DNA from: Casuarius casuarius
Taxonomy: Eukaryota; Chordata; Aves; Casuariiformes; Casuariidae
Direction: 5' to 3'
Assembly (NCBI GenBank): GCA_003342895.1
Contig: PTFA01000417.1
Span: 186,001-250,000 of the forward strand
DNA length: 64,000 nucleotides
Under the pieces are notes generated by a model, which saw only the letters and a list, made by a program, of their open reading frames with translations, was not told where the DNA came from and did not search any database. Below are positions 51,817 to 63,597 of the stretch, piece after piece (positions within the stretch are counted from its first letter, which is position 1; each line of letters opens with the position of its first letter). The position numbers and the translations under genes were made by a program.

Positions 51817-51847
51817 AAAAAAAGGAAAAAAAAAAAAAAAAAAAAAG
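51753..51847. repeat. 95-bp A-rich tract
   Basis: Runs of A up to 20 long are interrupted only by single or paired G and T. It could be an expanded poly-A tail of a retroposed sequence, but no element body is evident on either side. Confidence 0.92.
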
Positions 51848-53930
51848 ACTCCCCAAACCGTGCAAATTTTGTTTCATGGAGATTAACCTGATTACTCTGG
51901 AGGCCACTGGGTAAACCTTCCCATCAGGTAAGATTTCCCAACAGGATAGTTTAACTGAATTCTCTTGATATCATACCGTATCCATATCTGGATACTTTAG
52001 TAACCAATATTATACCAATACTAACATTTTAAACGCTATTTTTGCAGCACATTTGTGAGATCAATAGTCAAGGCCCAGTCCGTTTAAGCTACAACTCTGT
52101 CTAGCTGCCACGTAGTGGTCCAGTCCCTCCTCTTCTCAGCACAACTTTACACCTCAAATGACTGCAGACATTCAGTATCTGCCTGCGTTGAAGGGAAGGT
52201 CTTTGAGTGTCTGGAACAGACTTTCAGGTAAGTTTAAAAGCATCCTTTTTTTTTTCTGCACCAACTCCAGTGAAAACCTAGGCTGGCTTATAAAGCTATA
52301 TAAGCTTATATAAAGTCATAGAGTCTGTCTTAGTCCCCAAAGAGTCCTGCAGAGCTATGCAGGAGTCCCAGCCCTTTGCCACGTACATATTCCAGATGAG
52401 CGTGCACTCTGCTTCTCTGTGGTACATCTCCATGCAACTAGGAACTCAAGAGTGATCGGACTTAATGAAAAAGTCAAGCAGATAGATGAGGTTAGTTTAG
52501 AGGTCAGGCCACTCGGTGGGGAAAGAAGGATTCAGACCCCTCCTCCTAAGGATGTTTCTGTCTACTAATCTAGTATAATTGGCTTAATGTAAAATTCATG
52601 TTCCTTCTAGACAGTAGAACCTGAAATCCCAGTTGGCTCTTCTCAGAAAGCCAGGTTTCTTCTTCAAAGTCCACTGTCTCACTCAAATAAGTCTGGCAGT
52701 TGCAAGAGGTTGGATCATCTTACAATAATAACCACAGAAAAAAAATTTGTACTTGTAATTCTGGTTAACAATGTAAACCAATTCCAAAAGGATCACTAGA
52801 AATTTCATTGACACCATAGTGAATTACCTTATTAAATGTATATTTGCAAGTAACACCAACAGAGCAGTAGAGAAATATATTACTTGTACACTGTGTATCT
52901 ATTAGTTGTTAAATCACAAGAAAATGAACTAAAAGTGAAATATGTGGAAGCTTAAAAAGGAATTGACTTTCTTCTATTGGGATAGCAGAAAATACATCTA
53001 TATAGATAATTAGTTTCAATTAGTTTAATTTTTTTAATTTAGTTTAAATGTGTGAGACCAATTTCTAAATGTTGGCACTTAAAATTACATTAATTAATGT
53101 GTCTGATTTTTAGAAGTGACTACCTGACCTTGATGTCAGTGTGCTCCTAAATTAAGTACATGAAATTGAGCATAAAATAAAATAGAAGCATCATTTATAT
53201 ATATAAATGTGACTGATTATTTTAAGACATTTGATTTAGCACTATGTGGAGTATTTTGCCAGAATTAATAGATTCTACATCATGGTGATTATACCAATTT
53301 TTAAGTAAAGTAAAAATCTAAAAGTAAAGTAGTCAGAATACTTGTTAGCTGATAGGAATGTTTTAGTGAGCTACTTTTGGGATCACATTTTGGTCCAATG
53401 TCCTTTAAGATGTTTCCTGAAGTTCTGAGAGAAAGTCATGTAAGACAGGGCCATGCTTCATCCCTTTTATTTAAGCTGGACATGATGCAGAAAGAGCAAT
53501 GAAAAAATTATGATGCCAGATCAAGAATAGAAAAGAGAGATCCTGATTTCACTGGTGCATTCAGGACATTTGGAGAGTGGTAGAATCACAGATTCTGGTC
53601 CTTGCCCCTGATACTGCTTACACATTTTTTCCAGTGACTCCCAAATACAAAATGCATCAGCAAGTAAATGATGCAAGTGCCAACATTTAGTGGCTCAGCT
53701 TCTTTATTCCTTCCTCTGCATGTTAGGTATTTTGTGGCTAATTTTACATATTAGTTGGAGCAGGGCATCAAAATAGGGAGGCATGGTTGGAAAAGCAGAT
53801 AAATGTCTTTGTGTTGCATTTAGGACTTCATCTGTTACACAAACTCTGAAACCTCAAGGATCCTTTCTGGTTGTGTTCTCTGTTTTCTATAGTCTGTCCC
53901 AACATGCTGCCCCTAAAGAGATCTTTGTAT

Positions 53931-53968
53931 CCTCCTCTCTCCTCTCCTCTCCTCCCCCCCCGCCCCAC
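53931..53968. repeat. CT-rich tract with C run
   Basis: Repeats of CCTCT run into a C8 stretch and CGCCCC, on a pyrimidine-only strand. Confidence 0.85.
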
Positions 53969-54080
53969 ACTCTTAATGTGTTGTTGGCTTCTAGATACCT
54001 TTTGATCTTTTCTGATCACGTCATCTTAGTGATCTCATTCAGCTCATGAGAATATATCCTGTATTTTTGGTACTTCATCC

Positions 54081-54100
54081 TTTTTTTTTTTTTTTTTTTT
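54081..54100. repeat. T20 homopolymer
   Basis: An uninterrupted T run followed by AATTTATTC. Confidence 0.95.
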
Positions 54101-55030
54101 AATTTATTCACTTTTCTAACCCTTTTGTTTGTTGTTTTTGCTTTGTTTGCATTTTTAGTTTCTCCCATTCCCCAAACATGGAAATCACCCTAATTCTGTG
54201 TTAAAATCCCTGTTTTGACTAGGCACATTTTGGATAATTAATTTCTCCATCTTACTTTCACTCTTTGTCTCTTAAACTGACCAGTTTCAGTTCTCTTTAA
54301 TTCAAATATACACTTTTCATAACTTCACTTGAACCCATAGATAGCTGGATACTCTACTGCATACAGATACTTTGAATCTTCTGTCAAAACTGTATGTCTA
54401 TTAGAAAATACGTATACTAATTAGGCTGCATGTTATAGCCCTTCTCAAGAATCAGTGGATGAAACTCTAGATCCTATTACCATTATGTTCCTATTGATCA
54501 GCCTGGGATCGTGTTAAAGAACAATAGCTGTCTTCAGGAAAACCTGATTCATTATTGACTTTGGAATTCCCCTTAAATAAGGTTTCCAAAATGCCAGAAC
54601 TCCGTATTAACATCAATGTCATCCCAATGCTTTCCTTAATTACGCTAGTCAATTTTGATGTGAATTTTATTGTAAGGAAAATTGTTTGCCTGCATTCTAA
54701 GTAGCCAATATAATTAAAACTTAACATATACCACTAAGACATGGCTCAGAGCAGAGGGAATTGGTTCCTAAAATAAAACCAAGGACATTTAGATTCTATG
54801 TATCACTGCAAATGCTTAAGTAAATTTACTGTCAGAAGCACAAAAAATGTGAGTCAGGACTTTGACTTCCTTTAAAAAGCCTCATTAGCTATGGATTTTT
54901 AACCTAGATACTGTAGATGGGAAAATAAAATTAGATTCCATCTTCTTCAAATTACATATTGATTTATTATGTCACATTTTCAAAAAGAACTAAAAATAAA
55001 AAGGCATTACAAAATTTATTGCAAGACCAT

Positions 55031-55058
55031 AAGAAGAAGAAGAAGAAGAAAAAGAAAG
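55031..55058. repeat. AAG microsatellite
   Basis: Six AAG units, then AAAAAGAAAG. The 135-codon frame across it (54959-55366) is a Lys-rich artefact. Confidence 0.9.
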
Positions 55059-56743
55059 TTCCATTACTGAAAGAGAGATACAGCAAGTTTCCAAAGACTG
55101 GTAGTAGGTTCCAAATATCCCTTCTGTTCTCTGTTGATAAGACAAAACTCTTAAGTCAGAAAGCTCTAGTAGCTCTTTTTTCACCTTTTAATAAAGTGGA
55201 ACAAAGAAGATTTCAGAATAGAGGGAGAGAGCAACAAAGAAATACAAAGACATTTAAAACACAGCATTTAAAAAATGAGATTTCATGCCCAGAAAACCCC
55301 CCTTTATTTTGTATTGTTTTTCTTGATAGATTTTTTGGGTCCAATAAAGAAAGCATGTCAGAATGAACCAAAAAATAGAGTGGATCCTTTTTTCCCCAAA
55401 GGTCTAAATAAACTACTAGCACAAGCAAAATTAGAGAATACAGACCTTAAAGCTCTCCAAAACAAGGCTGACTAGAAAAAGTAATATTTAAGAGAGCTAG
55501 AATAATCTCCACTAATATGTTGGAAGCAATCATTTGAGATGGATAATAATGTTAGAGAAAATACTGTGAACCCTATAAATCCTCACGTGAAGCTCAGTCT
55601 TTTGAGCCGCCTTTAGGTAGCTGAACTGCATACACTTGCAGAACAGCATCCCTGGTTTTTGGCCACACACTGCAGGCACAAATGGTCAGCAGATCTGTGC
55701 AGCTTTGAATATCTCACCTGGCCTGCAGTTCGCACAGCAGGAGAGAGATGTCAGGTAGCATTTCCTAGAGACAATATGTCTTTAGGAGACCTACGCTGCA
55801 GGAGCCAGTTGAGCAGCAAGAACTTGGCTGCCACATGTAACGTGACATATTCAGAGTATGTCCTTTCTGAAATCCTCATAAGCAATTGTGCCCAGGCATG
55901 TGGTAGAGGCACACATCCAGCGTGGGACTGGATTCCTATCACCATCACCCACATAGATCAAGATTTCAGTGTTTAGGGAGGTCTGATGTACATACATGCA
56001 TAAGCAAGTATCTGTGTATGAATATGCATATGACCAGCTGAACACAAATATAAAGGTAGACTAGTTTTCCTCTAGCTACAGTAGGAAGTGGATACCCTTA
56101 AAAACTCTTAGAAACTTCCCAGTCTGCAATCTATTTGTCTCATTTTCTAATGGAATCACAAACTATTTTCCTTCTGTGCACCCTGCATTATTCAGCTATT
56201 TCTCTCTTGGAATGGAGTCTGGAGAAACCGAAATACGTGCTAAAAAAAGGATCATTTTTGGTTTGTTTTATGGTTGGTGTTAATCTGCTGTGATTCTACA
56301 CTTTGCCTATGTGCCTGATCATTGTGGACAAATGTATTTATTAGAAACTTTGCATCTGTGTTGCTGAATTGTCCCTTTGTATTCATACAAACGTGTGACA
56401 ATGTGAAAGGGTGATATTGCTCTATTTGCTGTAAACAGATCCCACACAAGAAAATTCTCTGAAATAAAGACTTTGCCCATGAGTAGTTTCCCCTTAGTAA
56501 ACCTGAATAAGAGCTGCAGGACTTTGTTTCTAAACACACTGAACTTTGAAACATTGTGGTTGTCATGGCTCTCTGTGGTTTATGCAGTTACTATGTTAAC
56601 CACTTTCAAATTTTGAACTGTATGGTGAATTTTTCGTAAAGACACTACACTGTTCTATATTCCTCTAATTCCTCACTTATAATAACGGAAAAATATAATT
56701 TATCTTCAGCAGTTATCTTAAGCAACAGATTTTAGGGCTTTAT

Positions 56744-56795
56744 GGAAAGTTTATATGGTTCTCCATCTTGGAAAGCTTATATGGTTTTGCATCTT
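56744..56795. repeat. 26-bp tandem duplication
   Basis: The units 56744-56769 and 56770-56795 share GGAAAG-TTATATGGTT-CATCTT, with three mismatches between them. Confidence 0.88.
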
Positions 56796-57217
56796 TTTCA
56801 TAATAACTCAATGAAATGAAAAAAGCAGTCACCCATTTAAAAAGGACTATCTTATGCCAGTAAACAGTGCTGCATAACATTACCCTGGAGGTATGTGAAC
56901 TTCAAAATATATATGTTCGCACTGAGCTTACTATGATTTCTGCAAAAAAATGTTAAGATTCTTAGACATAAATGCTTCTACTATTGCCTGGAAGTGGAAA
57001 GGTTATTTTTTTCCTGGCAAAAAACAAAAGTTTCCTGTAAGGTCTGATTAAATATGCCTAAAGAAATATCAGCATTTTATAAATTCTTACCTTTGCTTTT
57101 CAGTGAATTTCTATGGTCTTCAAGAGAGCTTACATGCTTAATGGTTTTATATGACCTCAAAAAAATATTGCAAGCATGAGACATTGCTTTGTAACTGTAG
57201 CTCTTGGAAGACTAAAT

Positions 57218-57250
57218 CTATCTCTCTCTATCTCTCTCTACATATATAAT
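57218..57250. repeat. TATC/TC microsatellite
   Basis: CTATCTCTCTCTATCTCTCT followed by a short TA-rich run. Confidence 0.88.
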
Positions 57251-59950
57251 ATGTAAAATATTGTATAAATATATATACAATTTAGAAAGTGGAGGAGAAT
57301 AGAAAGTGAAGAATATACATTTTTAACAGAACATTTCTTCAATCTGAAGGAGGGACATGGGGAATTTTCAATGTTTGTGACCAACAAAAGACACAAGAGA
57401 AGGAAGAAAGTAGATATTATCTATTGCTATTGTTTCTAATAAATGTCCTTACTCATTTGTAGAAGAAAATAATTTGTGTTTCTGATGTATTTCTCAGGTG
57501 AAGAATCATATTTAAGGTAGGGGTAATCCTAGTACCAACAGTCCCTCCATTAGTGGTATTCTGCAAACTATAGCAATAGCTGTGCTCAGATTATGTGGTA
57601 AAAGAGTAGCCAAACAGTGAGACAAATGTTATAAAAGGAATCAAGTTTTGAACTTAAAAATCAAATAATTTTAAAATTGTTCAGAATTTCAAGTTCATCC
57701 AGCAAATGTAGCATATAGTTGCAGCTTGATTCAAATCCATTTTTTTAAGAATTCCTTGCATGTTCTGAGTTTTACTAACTATTCTTCCCTCATCCACAGT
57801 TTTTTTTTACTGATGTCTGTAAAGCATGTATTCATGCCCAGTTGCTGGATTTCTTTCTGGGCTTAGGATTGCTATTAAATCTAATGATTGTTCTTTGATC
57901 TGTTAGCAACTGGCCTTTCTTATTTATTTCCTTACTATTTTCTACTTCCAGCCTCTGGCTCACGAGGAAGTTCCCTTTTACTGTTTTTTAAGATCAAGGC
58001 TTAAATGTTTCATTTTAAATTAGCCTATCTCTGATGACTCTCCTGAGGTAGAATTTGTTTTTATGTATTTATTTGTATTTCCCCCATGATTTTACTGCAA
58101 ATTGCTTTGGGGTATTGACATATTAAAGAATTATAATACTGGCTTATACTGTACAGAATGTTAAAATCTCTTCAAGAGACCAGAAGCTAATGTTGATCTT
58201 TTAATATTATTTATATCCTAAATAAATATATTCCATGTAGCTTCTGGACACATTAACGTCTGTTTTCACCTTTGTTAGAAAGGCTCATAAGCTGTAATAA
58301 AATGCTAAGATTGAGTCTTCTGCAGTGTGTAACTGAATACTTTATTGGAAAAAAAAAAAGTTCTACTGATCTGGAACATTAAGTAGATGACATTAAGAAC
58401 AAAATCACTATGAGTAATAGAACTAGGTGTTATTGTACTCACTGAAATATCTCTTTGCTTCCAGTAACCTTTAAAAGTGTATATTCTAACCACAGTGTTT
58501 CACTGTGCAAATTTTCCATATTCATTCACAGAAACAAATATAAACCAAGTTCAGCAGGAGTTTTGCCTGCATTGCCCACAGGTGCAAATAGTTCCTAAGG
58601 AAGAAATGTTGCATAAAAAATACAAGCAGAGAAATCATTACCAAAACAGATGCATTCACCTCATATTGCCGCCAGTCAGGTGCTAAGGGGGTATTTTGCA
58701 ACATCTATCTATGCAATGCACTGCTTTCTAGGACCAAAAACTGTAGAATTTCCTGTTATATTTTGTCTGAGTAACAGCATGGAAACCTGAAACAACAGGA
58801 GAAAAGATGGAACATGCTGAAAAGTAAGTTTCTCAGCTTTCTTTCAGTGGTTTTGACCTGGTCATGGAAGTGATTTTTTTACAGATTTATACACTTTTTA
58901 AAGACAACTCCCTGAAGAATTGTGAGTGTATGAAGGAAGAGGAGAGATGCTTGTGTGGATTCTCAGATATAAACTGGGAGAATAAACACAAGTAATAAAA
59001 GAAAAAATAAGGACTCTTCTCTTAGGAGCCCTTGTAAAAGAAGAAAATAAAAAGACTAGATAACTATGGAATAATGGAGCTCAGTATTCCATCAATGGAT
59101 TGGGCTGTAGATATTGAAAAATATATAGTTTTGTTCAGAAAGAGGTGGTACGGGACAGGTTTCCTTCATTCATAGTCATGTTTTTAAATTAGATTATTTA
59201 TAGGGTATGGTGATTTCAAAAATTGGTAAGATTTTTAGAAACTAGTCTTTAGATAAGCTCATCTCTAGTGATTCAATCATGTCATAGCTCTTCTGCAATC
59301 CCCAGAAGATAAGAAGAGGCAAGAATTTTGTATCACAATTCATCTGCATTGCTGCTGGCATTGAAATTTTAGTATCTGTTCTGCATCATGTAAAGATGTA
59401 GATTTGGTTTATCAGTGTAGCCAAAAAAGAATGAGACTATCACCATGGAAGAAATACCATGAAAAATGCTCGATATGGTACAATAGCAAACTGCTGTCTA
59501 ATGCAATAGCTGCAGTGACAATCTTCTCTTTATTAGCATCTCCATAACATCACCTTATTGTATCTTGGATATTTTTTCTTGCTTACGTTTCTCTAGAGAC
59601 AAAATTAGTCAGGTAGAGTGACCCAGAAATCAAAAGAAGAAAAAATTGTATCAAGGAAAAAAGGTATGGGTCATACACATTTCTGAAAAGCAATCATTGT
59701 CCTGTAGCACTATGCCTGCAGAAACTGGTTAGAAGACTGTACTTCAAGTTGGAATTGCTTTAATTGTTTTCTCAGGAGAATTACAAGTTTTAATTAATCA
59801 CAGCAGCTATAATTTATGCAGAAGTTGCATCTATGGTAGGGTAATGCACTGAATGGCTTAGTTTGACTATTACTACTGCTTTTTTGGTATAAATCAGAAG
59901 CAAGTCTGATGACCTGGCATCCTCCCTCCTGACACCCCTCCTGCAATTTC

Positions 59951-59979
59951 TCCCTTTCTCTCTCTCTCTTTCTTTCTTG
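59951..59979. repeat. CT microsatellite
   Basis: TCCCTTTCTCTCTCTCTCTT followed by TCTTTCTTG, an imperfect CT/CTTT array. Confidence 0.85.
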
Positions 59980-61410
59980 TCAAATACTGTCAAGATTAAC
60001 ACAGAATTCCCACTGTAAGTAAGAATGGAAACAAGAGAAGCTGAAATATCCCCAGGAAAAAGATTTATTAATATTCAGATGTAAACCATTTCTATTTAAA
60101 TTTGTTCATATAAAATAGATAATTAATTACTCTCCTGGCTTACAGGAATTTTTTTGGATTGTTTCCTCATAAATTTTGAATTTTCTTCAGAATTTTCTTC
60201 AAAATTTCCCACTACAGAAAAGCATTCCAACAAGCCCTGAGAAAAGGCTTCACTTATGCCAAGTTTTGCAAGATTTTCAAATTCCCTGCTCCAGGTCTCA
60301 CGGATGTTGGCTCCAGTTGGTTTTCTTGGAGCTTTCAAATTTTCTGCAGCTGGAGCCTAGGCTCAAAGGGCTTTGGTAAGAAATAGGATTCCTCAGTTGT
60401 CTTTGTTCTTTCTTCCAGGATAGCTTTGGCATTTTAACCCTTGAGAATGAAAGCACAACACATTTCAGTTCTAACAAGGATTATCTGATAAAAAAACAAA
60501 GCAGAGGTTAAAAAAAAAAAAGTTTTTGTTAAAAATTTATAAAACAGTGCTAAACATGGAATGTGTCAGAAGTTGGAGATTTCTATTTTAGACAGCAAAG
60601 GATAAGAGAATGGCATGCCTAAGAAGTATTAGTTTAATTTCTCACCATGATATTACATCTGCTAAGCACTGTTGTAAAGCTACTTACCAAAAACAACTTA
60701 AGGGGTTGAGTCATTTACGAGACCCTTCCTTGTTATATTGTTGGTCTGTTGTTTGGAAACCAGAAACCTGTTGCTGTAGACCGAAGGTGCCTGAAAGACT
60801 TATCTTAAGCTCAACAATTTTCCAGATAATAGACAATGAAGTTAGTTCCTCTTCCTCCCTAGGACTTTGACTGCACTGTAAAACAAACTGTATTTGATAC
60901 TATGTTGGGATTCATCTCACCCCCAACTTCAGATAGCCCCTTTTTTTGAAGTCTACAACTGAATTAATTACCACAGGCTCTTTTTGGTCATTGTAGAGAA
61001 ATAAACACTTTTAGGAAACCATTGATCTGAATTGTTTGAGACATTTACTTTAGAGTGAGACAGAACATGCCCTAGAAGTACCTTCACTGACTATAAAGGG
61101 AAGCTAAGGTGCCAAGTTCTGACAGAACATCTTCATTGCAAACTTTCTTAGGCCAGATGGTCTCTTTTAGTCTAATGCAACCGGATAGCTTTCAATTATT
61201 ATTAGAAAGGAAATTATTAGAAATTACACTGCAGTGTAAAACAATATTTTTAATGAAATATAGAAAGTAATAAGCATTTTTTTCTTTTACAGTACTAAAG
61301 GTGATAACTCAAGAGGAATGAAGAAAATCAAACTCAGAAAGCATAAGCAGTAAAAATTTCATTACAGGCTAAAAAGTTTGCTTCAGAGTCAGAGGAAACT
61401 GAAGCAATGT

Positions 61411-62340
61411 CATAGGTTCATAGGATCATAAGATAATTCAGGTTGGAAGGGACCTCAGGAGGTCTCTAGTCCAACTTCCTTCTCAAAGTAGGGTCTGCTA
61501 TGGGGCCAGAATTAAAAACCACCAAGAATGGAGACCTCTTGTCAGGGCCCTGAGGGTACCAATAGGTGCCCCTCACAAGCCTCACCTAAGACCTCCACAT
61601 TTCTTTTCTATTGGGGGTCCCAAGCTGGATGCAGTATTCCAGATACGGTCTAATGAGTGCTGAGTAGAGGGGGATAATCACTGCCCTCAATCAACCACCT
61701 GTGCTACTATTAATACAGCCCTAGATGTTGCTGTCTGTTTTTGCTGTCAGGGCGCACCACTGGTTCATGTTCAATTTGGTGTCTCCCGGGGTTCCCAGGC
61801 CCTGTTCCCCACAGCTGCTCTCCAGCCTGTATTGCTGCAAGGGGGTCTTCCTTCCCAGGATCTGGACTTTGTGTTTGTCCTTGTTGAATTTCATGAGGTT
61901 CCTGTCAGCCCATTTCTCCAGCCTGTCTATTCCCCTCTGGATGGCAGCCCTGCCCTCTAGCATATTGACTAGTTCTCCACTTTGGTATCATCTGCACACT
62001 TGATGAGAATGCCATCACCTCTTCCAGATCTTTGATAACAATGTTAAAAAGGACAGACCCCCGCAATACTCTTCTTGTTACTGGCCTCTTGGTAGAGTAT
62101 GACACATTAACCATGACCCTCTGACACCAACCAACCAACCAGTTTTTTAGCTATCTTATTGTCCTCCCATCCTGACCGTAACATCTTCACTAGGATACAA
62201 GAATATCATGGAAGACAGCATTGAAAGCCTTCCTCAATTTGGGATAAATGGCACCCAGTGCTCTCTCCTTGCCACAATTCACTCATTCTATGATAGAAGG
62301 CAATCACGTTGGTCATGCTTGATTTAACCTTAGCAAATCT
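61411..62340 (-). mobile_element. CR1 LINE fragment, minus strand, with 3' tail repeats
   Basis: At the 3' end of the element (61411-61434 on the plus strand) there are three 8-bp units CATAGGTT, CATAGGAT and CATAAGAT. The CR1 wording GGTTGGAAGGGACCT follows. Read on the minus strand, the body gives RT pieces: SSMTNVIAFY near 62305, the CADDTK box (reverse of 61981-61998), RLEKWADRNLMKFNKDK, YRLESS, DTKLNMNQWCALTAK, and a piece resembling LVRPxLEYCIQ near 61650. The 5' half is missing and the C-terminal part is shortened by internal loss. It belongs to a different CR1 copy type from the 28-30 kb element and lies in the opposite orientation. Confidence 0.93.
61640..62330 (-). pseudogene. Broken CR1 reverse transcriptase, minus strand
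   Basis: The longest frame (61721-61963, 80 codons) covers the segment after the catalytic box. The box itself and the upstream LFNIV.KDLEE segment lie in other frames, with stops between, so no enzyme can be made. A CCAA-type short repeat (62131-62143) interrupts the body. Confidence 0.88.
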
Positions 62341-63167
62341 AAGATGAAACCAAATCTGTATTAGCAAGTAGTTGAACACAAAAGGAGTGGTTCTTTAGGG
62401 TGAAACAGCTTGTGCTCAGGATCTGATTTTTCCACTAAATGTTTTTGGGAGAGTTTTACTTCATACTAGCTCTATTTTGGTCCCCTAGATTGAACATCTA
62501 TTGGCATTTCAGTTTCATTTGAAACAAATCTTTTTGATGGACTCCAAGACAGCTCTGTGATGTTAACTGAGGTATTAGGGGACTGGGAAATACATTGCAA
62601 AAACACACCCCAGTTTGGAACTGAAATACTTAACGTAGAGGCAACATGATAGTTTCATATGATGAAGTTGATACCTTTTGTGGAGCTTAGTGAAATCAGA
62701 TAAGCAGGATCAGGACAGAAAATCAAATGTTTGAAAGAATTATGTATGTGTATTTATTTTACTATCTACGATTTGGCATCTGAAAGCATTCCAGAAAGAT
62801 TTCTAAATAATCAGATATTATGTTTCTCATAGAACAAAAAATATGAAATGTGATCTTCTAAAATCTTGTTCTTGCTGTTACAATGAACTGTTTTCTTGCA
62901 ATTTCAGATGCAGTAATTTGAAGAAAAAACTCATTTCTAAGAAACTCCACAGTATGCATTCCTCATCCTCAAATTGCAGCACCTTTTTTTCAAATCTTCT
63001 AAAAAAAATTGTTGTCATTGACAGCAAATCCATAAAATTGCTTCTAAGTACATTGGACATTCATGAACAGCTGCATGAAGTTCACAAGTCAGCCTTGTCC
63101 CTAAGAAATGTAATGTAAAGTAAGTCCTCAAAAATCATATTCTTTAGTCATTATGTTAAAGTACAGT
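62341..63167. other. AT-rich non-coding stretch
   Basis: No gene recognised. The 91-codon open frame at 62843-63118 is Ser/Leu/Lys-rich with no domain resemblance. Confidence 0.55.
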
Positions 63168-63172
63168 TACAC
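63168..63172. repeat. Target-site duplication, left copy (TACAC)
   Basis: Matches 63593-63597 exactly and abuts the LTR. Confidence 0.83.
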
Positions 63173-63257
63173 TGTAAGAGTGAGACGGGGGCACCGCCTG
63201 GACTCCCAGCAGGGACGGATACACAAACACAAGGCATACGATGGTCAATATGGAGCA

Positions 63258-63263
63258 TTTATT
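63258..63263 (-). promoter_or_regulatory. LTR polyadenylation signal AATAAA
   Basis: A canonical hexamer on the minus strand, about 85 bases before the LTR end, fitting the R region. Confidence 0.65.
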
Positions 63264-63386
63264 ACCTCTGCGTCTGAACGGGGGTTCCCCGGCGTTTTCC
63301 CGATAGAGGCAATAATGGAGCGGGGGATCCCTGGCACCGCTGAGCATCGGTCCAGGGTGAGGAACACCGGGGGGGCACTAGATGAA

Positions 63387-63395
63387 GTTTTTATG
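63387..63395 (-). promoter_or_regulatory. LTR TATA-like box
   Basis: ACATAAAAA on the minus strand lies about 125 bases upstream of the AATAAA signal. It is a weak match to TATAAA, placed where a U3 promoter is expected. Confidence 0.4.
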
Positions 63396-63592
63396 TACCA
63401 TACACATGCGCAGTAAGCATGTTGAGCTCGTTGTTATTCCCGATTCAAAGCCCAGGTGCAGCGCCACCCTGGCACAGGCTCAACTACGTGACTATGGGTC
63501 AACATGCCCTGTTGATGCTCCTTTTCCCATGGAACGGTCTGGCTAGCTTCCATCGTCTATCTCCTCGACAGTCTTCCGCACTTTCCCATACA

Positions 63593-63597
63593 TACAC
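63593..63597. repeat. Target-site duplication, right copy (TACAC)
   Basis: Matches 63168-63172 exactly and abuts the LTR. Confidence 0.83.

Larger units (their letters stand above)
51848..55658. other. AT-rich non-coding stretch; GC-richer repeat-like patch at 52040-52560
   Basis: No gene recognised. The 52040-52560 patch is GC-richer and repeat-like in wording, but I cannot assign it. Simple repeats include the CT/C tract (53931-53968), T20 (54081-54100) and an AAG array (55031-55058). Confidence 0.55.
55659..61410. other. Mostly AT-rich non-coding stretch; GC-richer patch at about 55640-55980
   Basis: No gene recognised. The left patch carries a 105-codon open frame without an ATG at its start and without domain resemblance; its wording is repeat-like. 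A TC array (57218-57242), a CT array (59951-59979) and short A runs are the only other structured elements. Confidence 0.55.
63173..63592 (-). mobile_element. Solo LTR of an endogenous retrovirus, 420 bp, minus strand, with 5-bp target-site duplication
   Basis: On the minus strand the element begins TGTATGGGAAAGTGCGG and ends CTCTTACA, proper TG...CA ends. TACAC lies directly outside both ends (63168-63172 and 63593-63597). A TATA-like ACATAAAAA (reverse of 63387-63395) is followed about 125 bases later by AATAAA (reverse of 63258-63263), consistent with U3, R and U5 order. The sequence is GC-rich and keeps many CpG, unlike the flanks, which suggests a fairly recent insertion. A 5-bp duplication is typical of ERVL-like (class III) elements; this class call is inference. 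No internal retroviral genes are attached. Confidence 0.88.

Noticed and set aside
53580..53610. AGAATCACAGATTCTGG considered as a CR1 tail remnant
   Set aside because: The match is too short and the neighbouring sequence does not follow CR1.
54959..55366. 135-codon open frame with a Lys-rich stretch
   Set aside because: It runs through an AAG microsatellite, begins without an ATG and has low-complexity composition with no domain resemblance.
55659..55976. 105-codon open frame
   Set aside because: It starts at TTG, lies in a repeat-like GC-richer patch, has no recognisable family and no splice or promoter context.
61725..62003. 92-codon plus-strand open frame
   Set aside because: It is antisense to the minus-strand CR1 body.
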